DNA of 64,000 bases from assembly GCA_029254005.1 (NCBI GenBank), contig JAQWYJ010000090.1:35224-99223 (forward strand). The letters run 5' to 3'. This DNA is from Porticoccaceae bacterium (GTDB taxonomy: Bacteria; Pseudomonadota; Gammaproteobacteria; Pseudomonadales; Porticoccaceae). Below, one piece after another: positions 30,699 through 40,687 of the stretch; positions within the stretch are counted from its first letter, which is position 1; each line of letters begins with the position of its first letter. Made by a program: the position numbers and the translations under genes. The notes beneath the pieces are model-generated. The model saw only the letters and a list, made by a program, of their open reading frames with translations. It made no database searches and was not told the DNA's origin.

Positions 30699-32024
30699 GT
30701 GTTGGACAAAGAAAACTTTAATCTTAACTTAACGCAGTTTTTGGACTCGTCTCCAACTCCGTTTCATGCGGTATCCTCAATGGTTAGGATACTAAGTAAT
30801 GCAGGTTTTAATGAGTTGCGAGAGGCGGATGAATGGACGTTAATTGCGGGTGAAAAGTACTTCGTGACGCGAAATGAGTCATCTATTATTGCCTTCGTTA
30901 TGGGCCATGAAACGCTTACCGAATCAGGTATCAATATGGTTGGGGCACATACAGACAGCCCCTGCTTGATGGTAAAGCCTGACCCTGAAATAACTGCTCA
31001 TGGCTGTTTTCAATTGGGTGTTGAAGTCTATGGCGGTGCCTTGCTAAACCCTTGGTTTGATCGCGACTTATCCATTGCAGGACGTCTAGTATACAGAGAT
31101 GCAACAGGGCATCTTAAACAAACTTTGGTAGACTTCAAAAGACCAATTGCTACTATTCCGAGTTTGGCTATTCATCTTGATCGAGAGGCTAACAGCGGTC
31201 ATTCGGTGAATCCCCAAAAAGATATTTCTCCGATTCTCATGTTGGCAAACATTAAAACTGAAAGTACAGAAAATCAAGGTGACTTTCGAACTCTTTTAGC
31301 TGAACAATTTCTTGCAAATAAAGAAACAGTGGTTGACTACGAGCTATGCTTTTATGATACGCAGGGTGCTGCATTGTTAGGGTTTAAAAATGAGTTTATT
31401 GCCTCGGCGAGACTAGACAACCTACTCAGTTGTTTTGTGGCTACACAGGCGCTTATTAACGCTGATACTCCTGAAACCTGTTTAATGGTTTGCAATGACC
31501 ATGAGGAAGTGGGAAGTGTGTCTGCAAGCGGCGCTGATGGGCCTTTTCTAGAAATGGTGACCGCGCGTATATGCGCAACGCAAGAGTTTTCTGCAGATCT
31601 TGGTCGTATCATTAATAAATCCTTAATGATTTCCTGTGATAATGCTCATGCCATGCATCCAAATTTTTCACAAAAACATGACCCCAATCATATGCCTGTG
31701 TTAAATGGAGGGCCTGTCATTAAGATCAATGTAAAGCAGAGATATGCGACAAATAGTCTCACTTCGAGTCTTTTTAAACAGCTTTGTATGCATACTGATG
31801 TGCCTGTCCAGTCTTTTGTATCTCGAAATGACATGGGTTGTGGGAGTACTATAGGGCCAATTACATCCGCAAGACTCGGTGTACCCACCCTCGATGTTGG
31901 TATTCCACAGTTGGCGATGCATTCCTGCCGTGAAATGACTGGAGCAGAAGATCCATTGAGATTAGCTCGGGTTTTACAAGAATTTTTCCAAAGTAGTACA
32001 GATATGCCAAGCATGGATGGCTAG
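30699..32024 (+). CDS. apeB: M18 family aminopeptidase
   Basis: 441 aa; GAHTDSPCLMVKP, CNDHEEVGSVSASGADGPFL, SCDNAHAMHPNF. Confidence 0.94.
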   Translation: MLDKENFNLNLTQFLDSSPTPFHAVSSMVRILSNAGFNELREADEWTLIAGEKYFVTRNESSIIAFVMGHETLTESGINMVGAHTDSPCLMVKPDPEITAHGCFQLGVEVYGGALLNPWFDRDLSIAGRLVYRDATGHLKQTLVDFKRPIATIPSLAIHLDREANSGHSVNPQKDISPILMLANIKTESTENQGDFRTLLAEQFLANKETVVDYELCFYDTQGAALLGFKNEFIASARLDNLLSCFVATQALINADTPETCLMVCNDHEEVGSVSASGADGPFLEMVTARICATQEFSADLGRIINKSLMISCDNAHAMHPNFSQKHDPNHMPVLNGGPVIKINVKQRYATNSLTSSLFKQLCMHTDVPVQSFVSRNDMGCGSTIGPITSARLGVPTLDVGIPQLAMHSCREMTGAEDPLRLARVLQEFFQSSTDMPSMDG

Positions 32025-32073
32025 GCTTGTTACATGACTCTTTTCAATGATTTTTTCACGGGGCGAATACATT

Positions 32074-33081
32074 ATGGATAAAAAACGCGTCTTAACTGGC
32101 ATCACTACCTCCGGTACACCCCACTTGGGCAACTACGTTGGTGCTATTAGACCTGCAGTAGAGGCGAGCCTGAGTGGTGACTTTGATTCATTCTTTTTTC
32201 TTGCAGATTACCATGCATTAATCAAGTGCCAAGATCCAGAGATAGTTAATCAGTCGACGTTAGAAATTGCAGCCGCTTGGTTGGCATTGGGACTAGATCC
32301 TGACCGAGTAACTTTTTACAGGCAGTCTGATATTCCCGAAATCCCCGAGTTGACGTGGTTTCTAACGTGCATGACGGCAAAAGGCTTAGTTAATCGCGCT
32401 CACGCGTACAAGAGCGCAGTGCAGATTAATGATGAGCAAGGCGAGGACCCAGATTTTGGTATTTCTATGGGCCTGTTTAGTTATCCAATTTTAATGGCAG
32501 CAGATATTCTAATGTTCAATGCTCATAATATCCCTGTTGGTCGAGATCAAATTCAACATATAGAGATGGCAAGGGATATTGCTCAGCGTTTTAATCATCA
32601 TTATGGAGAATTATTTGTGCTTCCAACTGCTCAGGTGGATGACGAGTCGGCCGTATTGCAAGGTTTAGATGGGCGCAAAATGAGTAAAAGCTATGGCAAT
32701 ACTATCCCTCTTTTCTTAACTGAGAAAAAATTAAAAAAACATATTAATAAAATTAAAACAAATCTCCTTGAACCCGGAGATCCAAAAGATCCGGATAGTT
32801 CTGCGGTATTTCAGATTTGGCAGGCTTTTGGATCACAAGATGAGATTAATTATATGCGCGAAGCCTTTGCACAGGGCATTGCTTGGGGCGAAGCAAAGAA
32901 GAAACTATTTGAGTTGGTTAACAGTCAATTGAACGAGCCCCGAGAGCGTTATTTTGAATTGATGGCAAGGCCTGAAGAGGTAGAAAATATTCTATCGGCA
33001 GGCGCAGATAAGGCGCGAGTTCATAGTTCAGCACTAATGGCTAAGTTACGTAATGCCGTTGGGTTGAGGCGGTTGTCTTGA
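32074..33081 (+). CDS. trpS: tryptophanyl-tRNA synthetase (start at internal Met MDKKRVLTG rather than 32047)
   Basis: [34 protein letters not shown] (KMSKS). Confidence 0.95.
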   Translation: MDKKRVLTGITTSGTPHLGNYVGAIRPAVEASLSGDFDSFFFLADYHALIKCQDPEIVNQSTLEIAAAWLALGLDPDRVTFYRQSDIPEIPELTWFLTCMTAKGLVNRAHAYKSAVQINDEQGEDPDFGISMGLFSYPILMAADILMFNAHNIPVGRDQIQHIEMARDIAQRFNHHYGELFVLPTAQVDDESAVLQGLDGRKMSKSYGNTIPLFLTEKKLKKHINKIKTNLLEPGDPKDPDSSAVFQIWQAFGSQDEINYMREAFAQGIAWGEAKKKLFELVNSQLNEPRERYFELMARPEEVENILSAGADKARVHSSALMAKLRNAVGLRRLS

Positions 33082-33206
33082 TGATGTTAAATTTTTTTTG
33101 GTGATGAGACTTCAGCATTACCTATGTATAATGCCGCCCACTGATCGCGTATAGTTACATTAACGTAAACCTTGAATAAGACTATTAAATATTATCGGAG
33201 TGCTTT

Positions 33207-33803
33207 ATGAGCCGTTTCAACCTAATTGCTGCAACCCTTGTGTTCATTGCTATGCTTAGCGGATGTGGCGTTGACCAATCTGACCGAGGATTGACCTCTA
33301 GCCAAGAACAGCAGGTTGCGGACCGCATAGCACCGGTAGGCAATGTTTCAATGGCTGGCGATATAGCAGCGCCAGCTGTCGTATCAATGGCATCGGTGGA
33401 AAAGGTAATGCTCTCTGAAGGTTCAGAGCATACGGTTAAAATGCTAAATATGGGTGATGGCGGTAGTATGATTTTTGAGCCTGCCGTAATCAAAGTATCC
33501 AAAGGCGACACTATTCACTTCAAGGCTGTGGACCTATCACACAACTCGGCGACAATTGACGGTATGATTCCTGCAGGCGCTGCTGATTGGGCTGGCGCTT
33601 TGAGTCAAGATATCAGTGTGACACTAGATACCGAAGGCGTCTATGTTTATCAGTGTGATCCCCACGCCATGATGGCTATGGTTGGTGTTATTCAGGTTGG
33701 AGAGGCGATAAATATGAGTGAAATTCAGGCAGCTGCTGAGAAGCAAGCATCTCGCTTCATGATGAATACCGATCGTTTAACCGGATACCTAGCCCAATTG
33801 TAA
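33207..33803 (+). CDS. lipoprotein-anchored type-1 copper protein (pseudoazurin/plastocyanin-like)
   Basis: 198 aa; lipobox LSGC at residues 17-20; Cu-ligand set DLSHNSATIDGMIPAG … VYVYQCDPHAMMAMVGVIQVG. Confidence 0.85.
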   Translation: MSRFNLIAATLVFIAMLSGCGVDQSDRGLTSSQEQQVADRIAPVGNVSMAGDIAAPAVVSMASVEKVMLSEGSEHTVKMLNMGDGGSMIFEPAVIKVSKGDTIHFKAVDLSHNSATIDGMIPAGAADWAGALSQDISVTLDTEGVYVYQCDPHAMMAMVGVIQVGEAINMSEIQAAAEKQASRFMMNTDRLTGYLAQL

Positions 33804-34122
33804 GATCGCTTGGGTGGCCGTTCGCAGAGAGAATAGTGAGTGGTCATACCTATAGCTAAAAATTTTAAAAAAGAGTTAAACCAAGCTTCTTACCTGTTGC
33901 AGTGGTAAGGTTCTGGTGGTTCTTTGTTTAATATCTAAGTATCAATCTACCTAGATATGGCGCAGCATAGTTGGTTCTTATGGTGGTCTGGGTAGGCTTT
34001 TCTAGCTGTTTGATTATTGCTTGGTCTTATTTTTTGGCCGCCTTTGTAAGCGCTCTTCGATACTTCTTTAAAAATCTATCCTCAGTTAGTAGGGGCCATT
34101 CAAGACCCCCTCCAGGCGATAT

Positions 34123-35724
34123 TTATATTTTTGGGCCAGCGTTGAGAATCTTATCTGTGGGTGCAAAATCGCTAATGTTCTCGACAAAAAGTTGGGCTAA
34201 TTTACTTGCTTCTCGATCATAGTGATCAGCGTTGGACCAAGTTTTCCGCGGATTTAAATAGGCTTTATCAACACCCTCTATGTGTGTTGGAATATCCAAA
34301 TTCAGCATCGACAAATGTTCGGTCTCACAGCTACGTAGCTGTCCTTTAGTAATTGCAGTGATGATCGCCCGTGTTACAGGGATGGGGAATCGACTGCCAT
34401 CGCCATCAGCACCGCCAGATCCGCCAGTCCAACCTGTATTGACCAGATATACCTGGGATCCAAACTCCTCTACTCGTTTCATTAATAATTCGGCGTAAAC
34501 ACTCGCCTTACGAGGCATAAAAGGTGCGCCAAAACAGGTTGAAAAAGTAGGGTGAATGCCGGACTCTGCACCTAGCTCAGTTGACCCTACCCTTGCAGTA
34601 TATCCACTAAGAAAATGATAAGCCGCTGCCTCTTTAGATAAAATGGATACTGGCGGTAGGACCCCAGTCACGTCACAGGTTAAGAAGACAATGTTCTTCG
34701 GTTCTCCAGCTTGATTCTCAATACAGCGCTTTTCAACATGCTCCAAAGGGTAGCTACAACGACCATTCTCGGTTAAAGCTGTATCAGCATAGTCAGCAAC
34801 TCGAGTGTTCTCATCCGAAGCTACATTTTCGACAATAGCGCCAAATTTAATTGCGTCCCAAATAACGGGTTCATTTTTCTTGCTGAGATTAATAGTTTTT
34901 GCGTAGCATCCACCTTCAAGATTAAACACTACACCCTTGCCCCAACCATGCTCATCATCACCAATTAAGAAACGGTTTGGATCCGCAGAGAGGGTAGTTT
35001 TACCTGTGCCAGAGAGACCAAAGAATAGTGCTGTATCACCATCATCACCGACATTGGCGGCGCAGTGCATCGGCATTACATCTTTTTCGGGGAGTAAAAA
35101 GTTCTGTACTGAAAACATAGCTTTTTTCATTTCACCAGCATAGCGCATACCTGCCAGAAGAACCTTGCGTTGTGCAAAATTAATAATCACGACACCTTCA
35201 CTATTGGTGCCATCAACTGCCGGCTCACAGACAAAATTAGCTGCGTGAAGTATTTTCCAAGACTCTTTGCCACCTTGATTATACTTGTTAGGTCGAATGA
35301 ACATATTACGTCCAAACAAACCGTGCCAGGCTGTTTCTGTGGTCAGTTTAACTGGGATGTAGTGTGCAGAATCTTGACCGACATGTAAGTACGATACAAA
35401 ACGTTCTTTAGAGGCTATATAGTCAGACACCTTGGCCCACAGATGATCAAATACTGCTGAGCTTATTGGTCGGTTAACCGCGCCCCACTCGATATCCTCT
35501 GAAGAGCTTGGCTCTTCCACAATAAATCTGTCAGCAGGGGATCGGCCACTTCTCTCTCCAGTTGTTGCCATAAGCGCGCCAGTACTGCCAAGATGGCCTT
35601 CGCCTCGTTTAATCGATAACTCAATAAGCTCCGCAGAGCCCAAATCTATATGAATTGGTGCTTCGGTCATGCTGTTCCTCTCTTCCCAAAGTGAACGGAT
35701 ATTAGACGCTGCATCATGCAGCAA
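34123..35724 (-). CDS. pckA: phosphoenolpyruvate carboxykinase (ATP); start may be Met19 at 35670 ([11 protein letters not shown])
   Basis: 533 aa; [39 protein letters not shown]. Confidence 0.96.
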   Translation of the reverse strand: MLHDAASNIRSLWEERNSMTEAPIHIDLGSAELIELSIKRGEGHLGSTGALMATTGERSGRSPADRFIVEEPSSSEDIEWGAVNRPISSAVFDHLWAKVSDYIASKERFVSYLHVGQDSAHYIPVKLTTETAWHGLFGRNMFIRPNKYNQGGKESWKILHAANFVCEPAVDGTNSEGVVIINFAQRKVLLAGMRYAGEMKKAMFSVQNFLLPEKDVMPMHCAANVGDDGDTALFFGLSGTGKTTLSADPNRFLIGDDEHGWGKGVVFNLEGGCYAKTINLSKKNEPVIWDAIKFGAIVENVASDENTRVADYADTALTENGRCSYPLEHVEKRCIENQAGEPKNIVFLTCDVTGVLPPVSILSKEAAAYHFLSGYTARVGSTELGAESGIHPTFSTCFGAPFMPRKASVYAELLMKRVEEFGSQVYLVNTGWTGGSGGADGDGSRFPIPVTRAIITAITKGQLRSCETEHLSMLNLDIPTHIEGVDKAYLNPRKTWSNADHYDREASKLAQLFVENISDFAPTDKILNAGPKI

Positions 35725-35819
35725 GAGTATTATGCCAGAAACTAGGCTTGGTCACTAATGAGAAAACTCTATTTATAAGGCGAAAAGCACAATATTATAG
35801 TGCGAAACAGCGATCATTA

Positions 35820-36713
35820 TTAGTGAATAATGTCTTCAGTAGGCTTGAACATAGCTTTAATTTCCGCTTCGCCAAACTGATAATTTTGTGCACAAAATTG
35901 ACAAGTAACCTGCACAAATTCTTGCTCTGCAACAGTTTCAAGCAATTCCTCAATACCAATATAGCTCAATGCTTTAACTGTTCTTTGCAGAGAGCAACTA
36001 CAGAAAAAGGAGATTTTTTTGGCTTCAAAAAGTCTGACATTATCTTGATGAAATAACCGATATAACTGGTCATTATGGGAGAGGTCAATCTGTTCGGCAG
36101 TTTTCAATGTATCCATCATGGTGGTTACATGTTGCCAAGTGGTGAGTGCCTTGTCATGATCCTGTGTGACTGGCATTTGCTGTATTAAAATACCAGAGGC
36201 GCTACCGGAGCAAGACGCCAGCTTTATTTTTGTTAGCAACTGCGCAGACTGATTGAAGTAATGCTCCAAACAGCCGCTTAAATCTTCAGACTCAAGTTTA
36301 ACAATACCTTGGTATCGTTCTCCTTGATCAGGCTCTATAGTAATAGCTAGAGTTCCTGCGCCGATTAGTTCAGGCAGAGACAATACGTCATCTGCAGGCA
36401 ACAAAGAGTAGTCTCCGCGGACGATGCCACGTAGCTTCTGACCTTCTGTACATTCCGCCATCATAGCAGTTACCGGGCCATCCCCGGTTACTTGAACAGT
36501 CACCATAGCGGCATGCTTTAAAGATGCACTTATAAGTGTTGCCGCAACTAGAAATTCGCCTAACAACAAGGCGACTGACGCAGGGTAGTCTTGAAGTTTG
36601 ATAATCTCTTGATAGCTGGCTCCCAGCGTGGCTATTTCGCCTCTGATATCGGTGTCATCGAACAAAAAGCGCTGTAAGGTATCGTAATCTTTCATGCACG
36701 GCATTGTACTCAA
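35820..36713 (-). CDS. hslO: redox-regulated chaperone Hsp33
   Basis: 297 aa; C-terminal CSCSLQR…VQVTCQFCAQNYQF zinc motif (CxC…CxxC). Confidence 0.96.
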   Translation of the reverse strand: MSTMPCMKDYDTLQRFLFDDTDIRGEIATLGASYQEIIKLQDYPASVALLLGEFLVAATLISASLKHAAMVTVQVTGDGPVTAMMAECTEGQKLRGIVRGDYSLLPADDVLSLPELIGAGTLAITIEPDQGERYQGIVKLESEDLSGCLEHYFNQSAQLLTKIKLASCSGSASGILIQQMPVTQDHDKALTTWQHVTTMMDTLKTAEQIDLSHNDQLYRLFHQDNVRLFEAKKISFFCSCSLQRTVKALSYIGIEELLETVAEQEFVQVTCQFCAQNYQFGEAEIKAMFKPTEDIIH

Positions 36714-37568
36714 AGATTAGGCCTGGGTATGCTTAAATTTTTAAAAAGTAATTAATTTTCCACATTGATTTTTGGTAATGTATAAACGTCTGACCTGTAG
36801 TCGTGTGTAGTCTCATAAGAACTAACATGCAAGGGTGCTAAGATAATGATTCAGTGAGCATTGTCCACCGGTGATTAAACCCAAGGTATGGCAAGCTTAT
36901 GCTTTTATTAGTAATGATCTCATTACGGTGGTTGGTCGACGCCGTGGCTTCCCAAGTGTTTCTATTTCTTTGACAAACAGATCATCACTTAAGCCAAAGC
37001 TTAAGATAAGGCTGATAAGGTAATGTCTCTTCGATTCTGCTCCTCCAGCCTGCACAATAACGAACCACCACCCATGTGATAGCAAATTATTAATTACTCT
37101 TATATCGAATCTATAACCTAGCTGCTATTGCGATATAGTACGTAAGCGTAGGAACTTGATGATGCCTATCTTATAGGTCGCAGTCTGAAACGGGATGACG
37201 AGGTAACAACGAATTTCGTTTTCAAGATTTGTATTGGCGCTGAATACTTCTCTTACAATAAAATCCACTACATTTTTCTCTGATCACTGCTCAGAATACA
37301 TAGTTATCTAGGACGAACTGAATCATTTGGCATATTCCACTACTTAAATATCTCACGTCAGTGATTAAGGTTAATTAAAGTTTAGTTGATGTAGGTTAAC
37401 CGCTTAAAAGTCAAACTCTAACAAAACGATGCCAATAAGGAGGTGGTTAGTAGTCAAAGCCACTGAGTTTGGAAATAATAGCCTCTAAAATATAAATTAT
37501 ATACAGTAAGTATTTTTTGTAATTGTAGGGGTTAGATAAGGATGCTCTATTTTAGATTTGTCTTCTCT

Positions 37569-37781
37569 TTAACTATTGAAAGGGAAGTTTTCTGACCACT
37601 GTTTTTCAAAGAAAAGGATATGTTTTTGAATTGACTCCCTTTCTTTCAAAAGGTTGATAGCGATTAGATGGATAGATTCGTTAAATGATTTAAATGTAGA
37701 TTTCTGAATCCAACAAGTTACCTGCGCACCCATTAGCAACACTATTTGCAGATATATCACGTGATAACTGACAGCGAGCAA
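37569..37781 (-). CDS. small hypothetical ORF (70 aa), doubtful
   Basis: Open frame in otherwise gene-free gap; helical-looking IQKSTFKSFNESIHLIAINLLKERESIQKHILFF; no family recognised. Confidence 0.2.
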   Translation of the reverse strand: MLAVSYHVIYLQIVLLMGAQVTCWIQKSTFKSFNESIHLIAINLLKERESIQKHILFFEKQWSENFPFNS

Positions 37782-37800
37782 GAAAAGTTTAGCAGTGGGT

Positions 37801-38193
37801 TTAATTGTCTAAAAATCTGTGAATCTGCCGACGCTGTTTTTTGTTGGGTCGAACCGATACAGGCATAGAGTTTCGCAATGCTTTTCTGTCGGCAGCGCGC
37901 TGTTCACCCAGTTCAATACTTTCATCAGTTTCTTGATAAAGTTTCTGAGCCTCAGACGCACCCCGGCGCTGTTCCGAGAGCATTATCACTACAACCTCTA
38001 CCACCTCATCGCTGCGGCGAATGCTCAAAGTCTCGTTGCCACCAATGGTTCGACTGGGTTTGCACTTTTGTCCATCGATCAGCACCTTGCCGTTTTCAAT
38101 GGCAGATTTAGCCAGCGTACGGGTTTTAAAGAAACGCGCGGCCCACAACCACTTATCAATTCTGACAGCTGTGTCATTATTATCCTTGCTCAT
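37801..38193 (-). CDS. hslR: ribosome-associated heat shock protein Hsp15 (S4 domain)
   Basis: 130 aa; VRIDKWLWAARFFKTRTLAKSAIENGKVLIDGQKCKPSR. Confidence 0.94.
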   Translation of the reverse strand: MSKDNNDTAVRIDKWLWAARFFKTRTLAKSAIENGKVLIDGQKCKPSRTIGGNETLSIRRSDEVVEVVVIMLSEQRRGASEAQKLYQETDESIELGEQRAADRKALRNSMPVSVRPNKKQRRQIHRFLDN

Positions 38194-38425
38194 AAACCCT
38201 CTGGGTGTAATTAGTGGAGAAAAAGAGAAATATCGATGACACTATTAATTACCCTTGACCGACCATCATATTACAACAGAACTTTGTTTGCTTTACTGTT
38301 TCCAGAGGTAAAGCAAAGCAAAGGAGAGTCACTGGAGAGCAATGTCTTGATCTATTAATCATCATTGCTGTAAAGATTACCTTTATGATGATTTATCGTT
38401 TGTGTTTATAAAATAGATCAAAATC

Positions 38426-38890
38426 TCACTCGCACGCAGCAAAAATCTGCTCGTGGTTATCTTCAAATGATAAACCATATTTGATTTTAACTGCTTGGTA
38501 TCGGTTGACGTAGTCACACCAGTGCAGGATTTTATAATCTAAACCTCTACCGTCTTTTGAACGTCTCAAAAAGTCATGGGGGCCAGCGGAGCCTTTTGAG
38601 CTATTAACTCGGGAGCAAGCGGGCACATGGTTAAATCGGTCATTGGCAAAGGCTTTTTTCTTTGATGTACTCCAAGATGCTGCACCACTCTCATAAGCAT
38701 CTTTAAGACTGACGAGATGGTCAATGTTGACATAATCACAGACTGTGCCGGTGTAGAATCCCACAGATGTCGTGGGCTTGTAACTAAGGTAACCAAAGGC
38801 GTCTCGGTTGTAGCCACCGGCGAGAGACAATGAGGTGGCAAAGAAAGCTGTTATAAGCAGAGTTAACAACAGAGAACTGATTTTGGGCAT
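38426..38890 (-). CDS. putative secreted HNH-type nuclease (DUF1524-like); start moved to MPKISSLLL at 38890 (signal peptide) from 38950
   Basis: Signal peptide MPKISSLLLTLLITAFFATSLSLAGG; HNH-like CDYVNIDHLVSLKDAYESGAASWSTSKKKAFANDRFNHVPACSRVNSSKG. Confidence 0.7.
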   Translation of the reverse strand: MPKISSLLLTLLITAFFATSLSLAGGYNRDAFGYLSYKPTTSVGFYTGTVCDYVNIDHLVSLKDAYESGAASWSTSKKKAFANDRFNHVPACSRVNSSKGSAGPHDFLRRSKDGRGLDYKILHWCDYVNRYQAVKIKYGLSFEDNHEQIFAACE

Positions 38891-39239
38891 TCTATTTCCC
38901 ACATTTAAATTTATTAAGCGATAAACCGTTTGTTTTGTGTTGTCCATCATTCTTCAGGTGATTCAAATAAACCAAATGATCAAATTACCAAGTGTCATTG
39001 ACTAGAGCATTATGTATAAATACATAATTTAAGCGAGCCTTGGATTTGTTTTTATTAATCGTTAGTGGTGGAGAGTTTTATATATTAGCTAAACATGAAG
39101 AGCGCGCGACGGCTCCGCTAGCCTGCAAACCTGTGTAAGGTGGTTGTCAGAGTATTCTGAGCTGTGGTTTTGGCAAATTTACAGGCCCCACCATACGTAC
39201 TTCTCCTTGATTTATTAACTCATATTACTGGAAAGGCCC

Positions 39240-39428
39240 ATGCTACTCATTCAAACTAAAATTACCCTTCTGGTTGATGGCGCTGCTATTGAGGGCGAAT
39301 TTGTGCAGCTACAACCCAATGGCATCACTGTGCGCCCATGCAAGCCCATTGATAAGGAAAAGACACACAGTTTACCCAGCACCTATCTTGTAATGTTTCC
39401 TGTATCAAATAATCTAACTATCTATTGA
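39240..39428 (+). CDS. small hypothetical protein, 62 aa
   Basis: SD-like GGAAAGG (39230-39236) 3 nt upstream of ATG; beta-rich TLLVDGAAIEGEFVQLQPNGITVRPC. Confidence 0.4.
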   Translation: MLLIQTKITLLVDGAAIEGEFVQLQPNGITVRPCKPIDKEKTHSLPSTYLVMFPVSNNLTIY

Positions 39429-39590
39429 CCTTTATTCTCAGCTCCTTATACATAACGATATTTACAGTATATTTATTGCTGTTAGTTGTACCTTCATCAT
39501 GTCTAAACAGGGCAATTGTACTAACAGCATAAAGTGGTGACATATTTTAATTATAAGTTGGCCTTTCTTTAACGGCTGTATGCTGAAACC

Positions 39591-39641
39591 TATTAGATAT
39601 ATGCGCAAAAATATACTGTGCATATATCTAGTATTTTTTGC
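39591..39641. other. inverted-repeat/possible pseudoknot element in convergent intergenic spacer
   Basis: TAGATATATGC (39594-39604) perfectly complementary to GCATATATCTA (39620-39630); loop GCAAAAATATAC also complementary (one bulge) to GTATTTTTTGC (39631-39641). Confidence 0.45.
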
Positions 39642-39902
39642 ACTCTTTAAAATAAAGCTACGCGTAGTTACATTCTATCGTTTTTTAAAGTGCTATATAA
39701 ATCAGTTAGTTGGTTAAATAGAAGCGCCAAAAATAGGTTACATCTATTTGTAGAGTCAGACCGATGTTTTAGTATTTTTTTGTCTATGAAATCGCGATGT
39801 TACCGTGTTGGCTTATCAATTTAATTGCTCAAAAAAAACATAGTGTTATCGTTGTACTGTACTGTCAATGTTCTATATCTTTTTATGGGTTTTCAAGGCG
39901 GT

Positions 39903-40580
39903 TCAAACAATTTTGAGCATACCATTGTCCGTTAACAGTTCTTTAAAGTGGCTTATCGCAGGAAACTGTGTGTTCTTGATTAGGTTACGTTGGCTGTCAG
40001 GCATGTTGATACATAATAATTGCTCGATACCATAGTTTCGTGCAGCCGTAAGAACTGAAGTGGAATCATCGATAAATAGAGTTGTTGCTAGGTCAAATGA
40101 GTAATGCTCTTGAAAAGCGCGCCAAAAAAAAGGTGATTCCTTTGGATAACCATAGTCGTGAGATGTGGCAACGGCATCCAACTGAGACTGAATGGACGTT
40201 ACCGAAAATTTAAGTGCGACGCTATTAGGATGAGCGTTGGTTGCTAATATTCGTTTTTTGTTTGCTGCCCCCAATGCTTGTAAAAAGCGGGGTGTTTGTG
40301 GTCTCTCTGAGATCAAATGCATCACTTCTCTCTTTAAGGCCATAATATCTAAATCTAATAGAGATGACCAAAAGTCAGTGCAGTACCAGTCTAGCGTACC
40401 TCGCCTGCCTTGGAGCTCATTGGCCAAAAATCGGCGCGCTTCTGACTCCTTGCCGGGAAATTTTGCACTATAGCAAAGAGGCAGATGCTGCAACCAAAAG
40501 TAGCTGTCAAAATGTAAATCTAATAATGTACCGTCCATGTCCAACAATACCGTATCAATCTTGTCCCAATTTATAAGCAT
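39903..40580 (-). CDS. yrfG: HAD-family GMP/IMP nucleotidase (YrfG)
   Basis: 225 aa; DTVLLDMDGTLLDLHFDSYFW, TLFIDDSTSVLTAARNYGI; hslR-yrfG-mrcA synteny. Confidence 0.9.
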   Translation of the reverse strand: MLINWDKIDTVLLDMDGTLLDLHFDSYFWLQHLPLCYSAKFPGKESEARRFLANELQGRRGTLDWYCTDFWSSLLDLDIMALKREVMHLISERPQTPRFLQALGAANKKRILATNAHPNSVALKFSVTSIQSQLDAVATSHDYGYPKESPFFWRAFQEHYSFDLATTLFIDDSTSVLTAARNYGIEQLLCINMPDSQRNLIKNTQFPAISHFKELLTDNGMLKIV

Positions 40581-40687
40581 AGTAAATATTGTATCTTGTA
40601 TATTTTGATCATACTGCCAGTTTTAATTAAGTATTGAGCCCACAGTCTGGATCTTTTTTATCAAAAAAACATTGAATAATACACAGA

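Noticed and set aside
37208-37220. Small palindrome AACGAA-T-TTCGTT in the hslO-hslR gap
   Set aside because: Only 6-bp arms in AT-rich DNA; expected by chance
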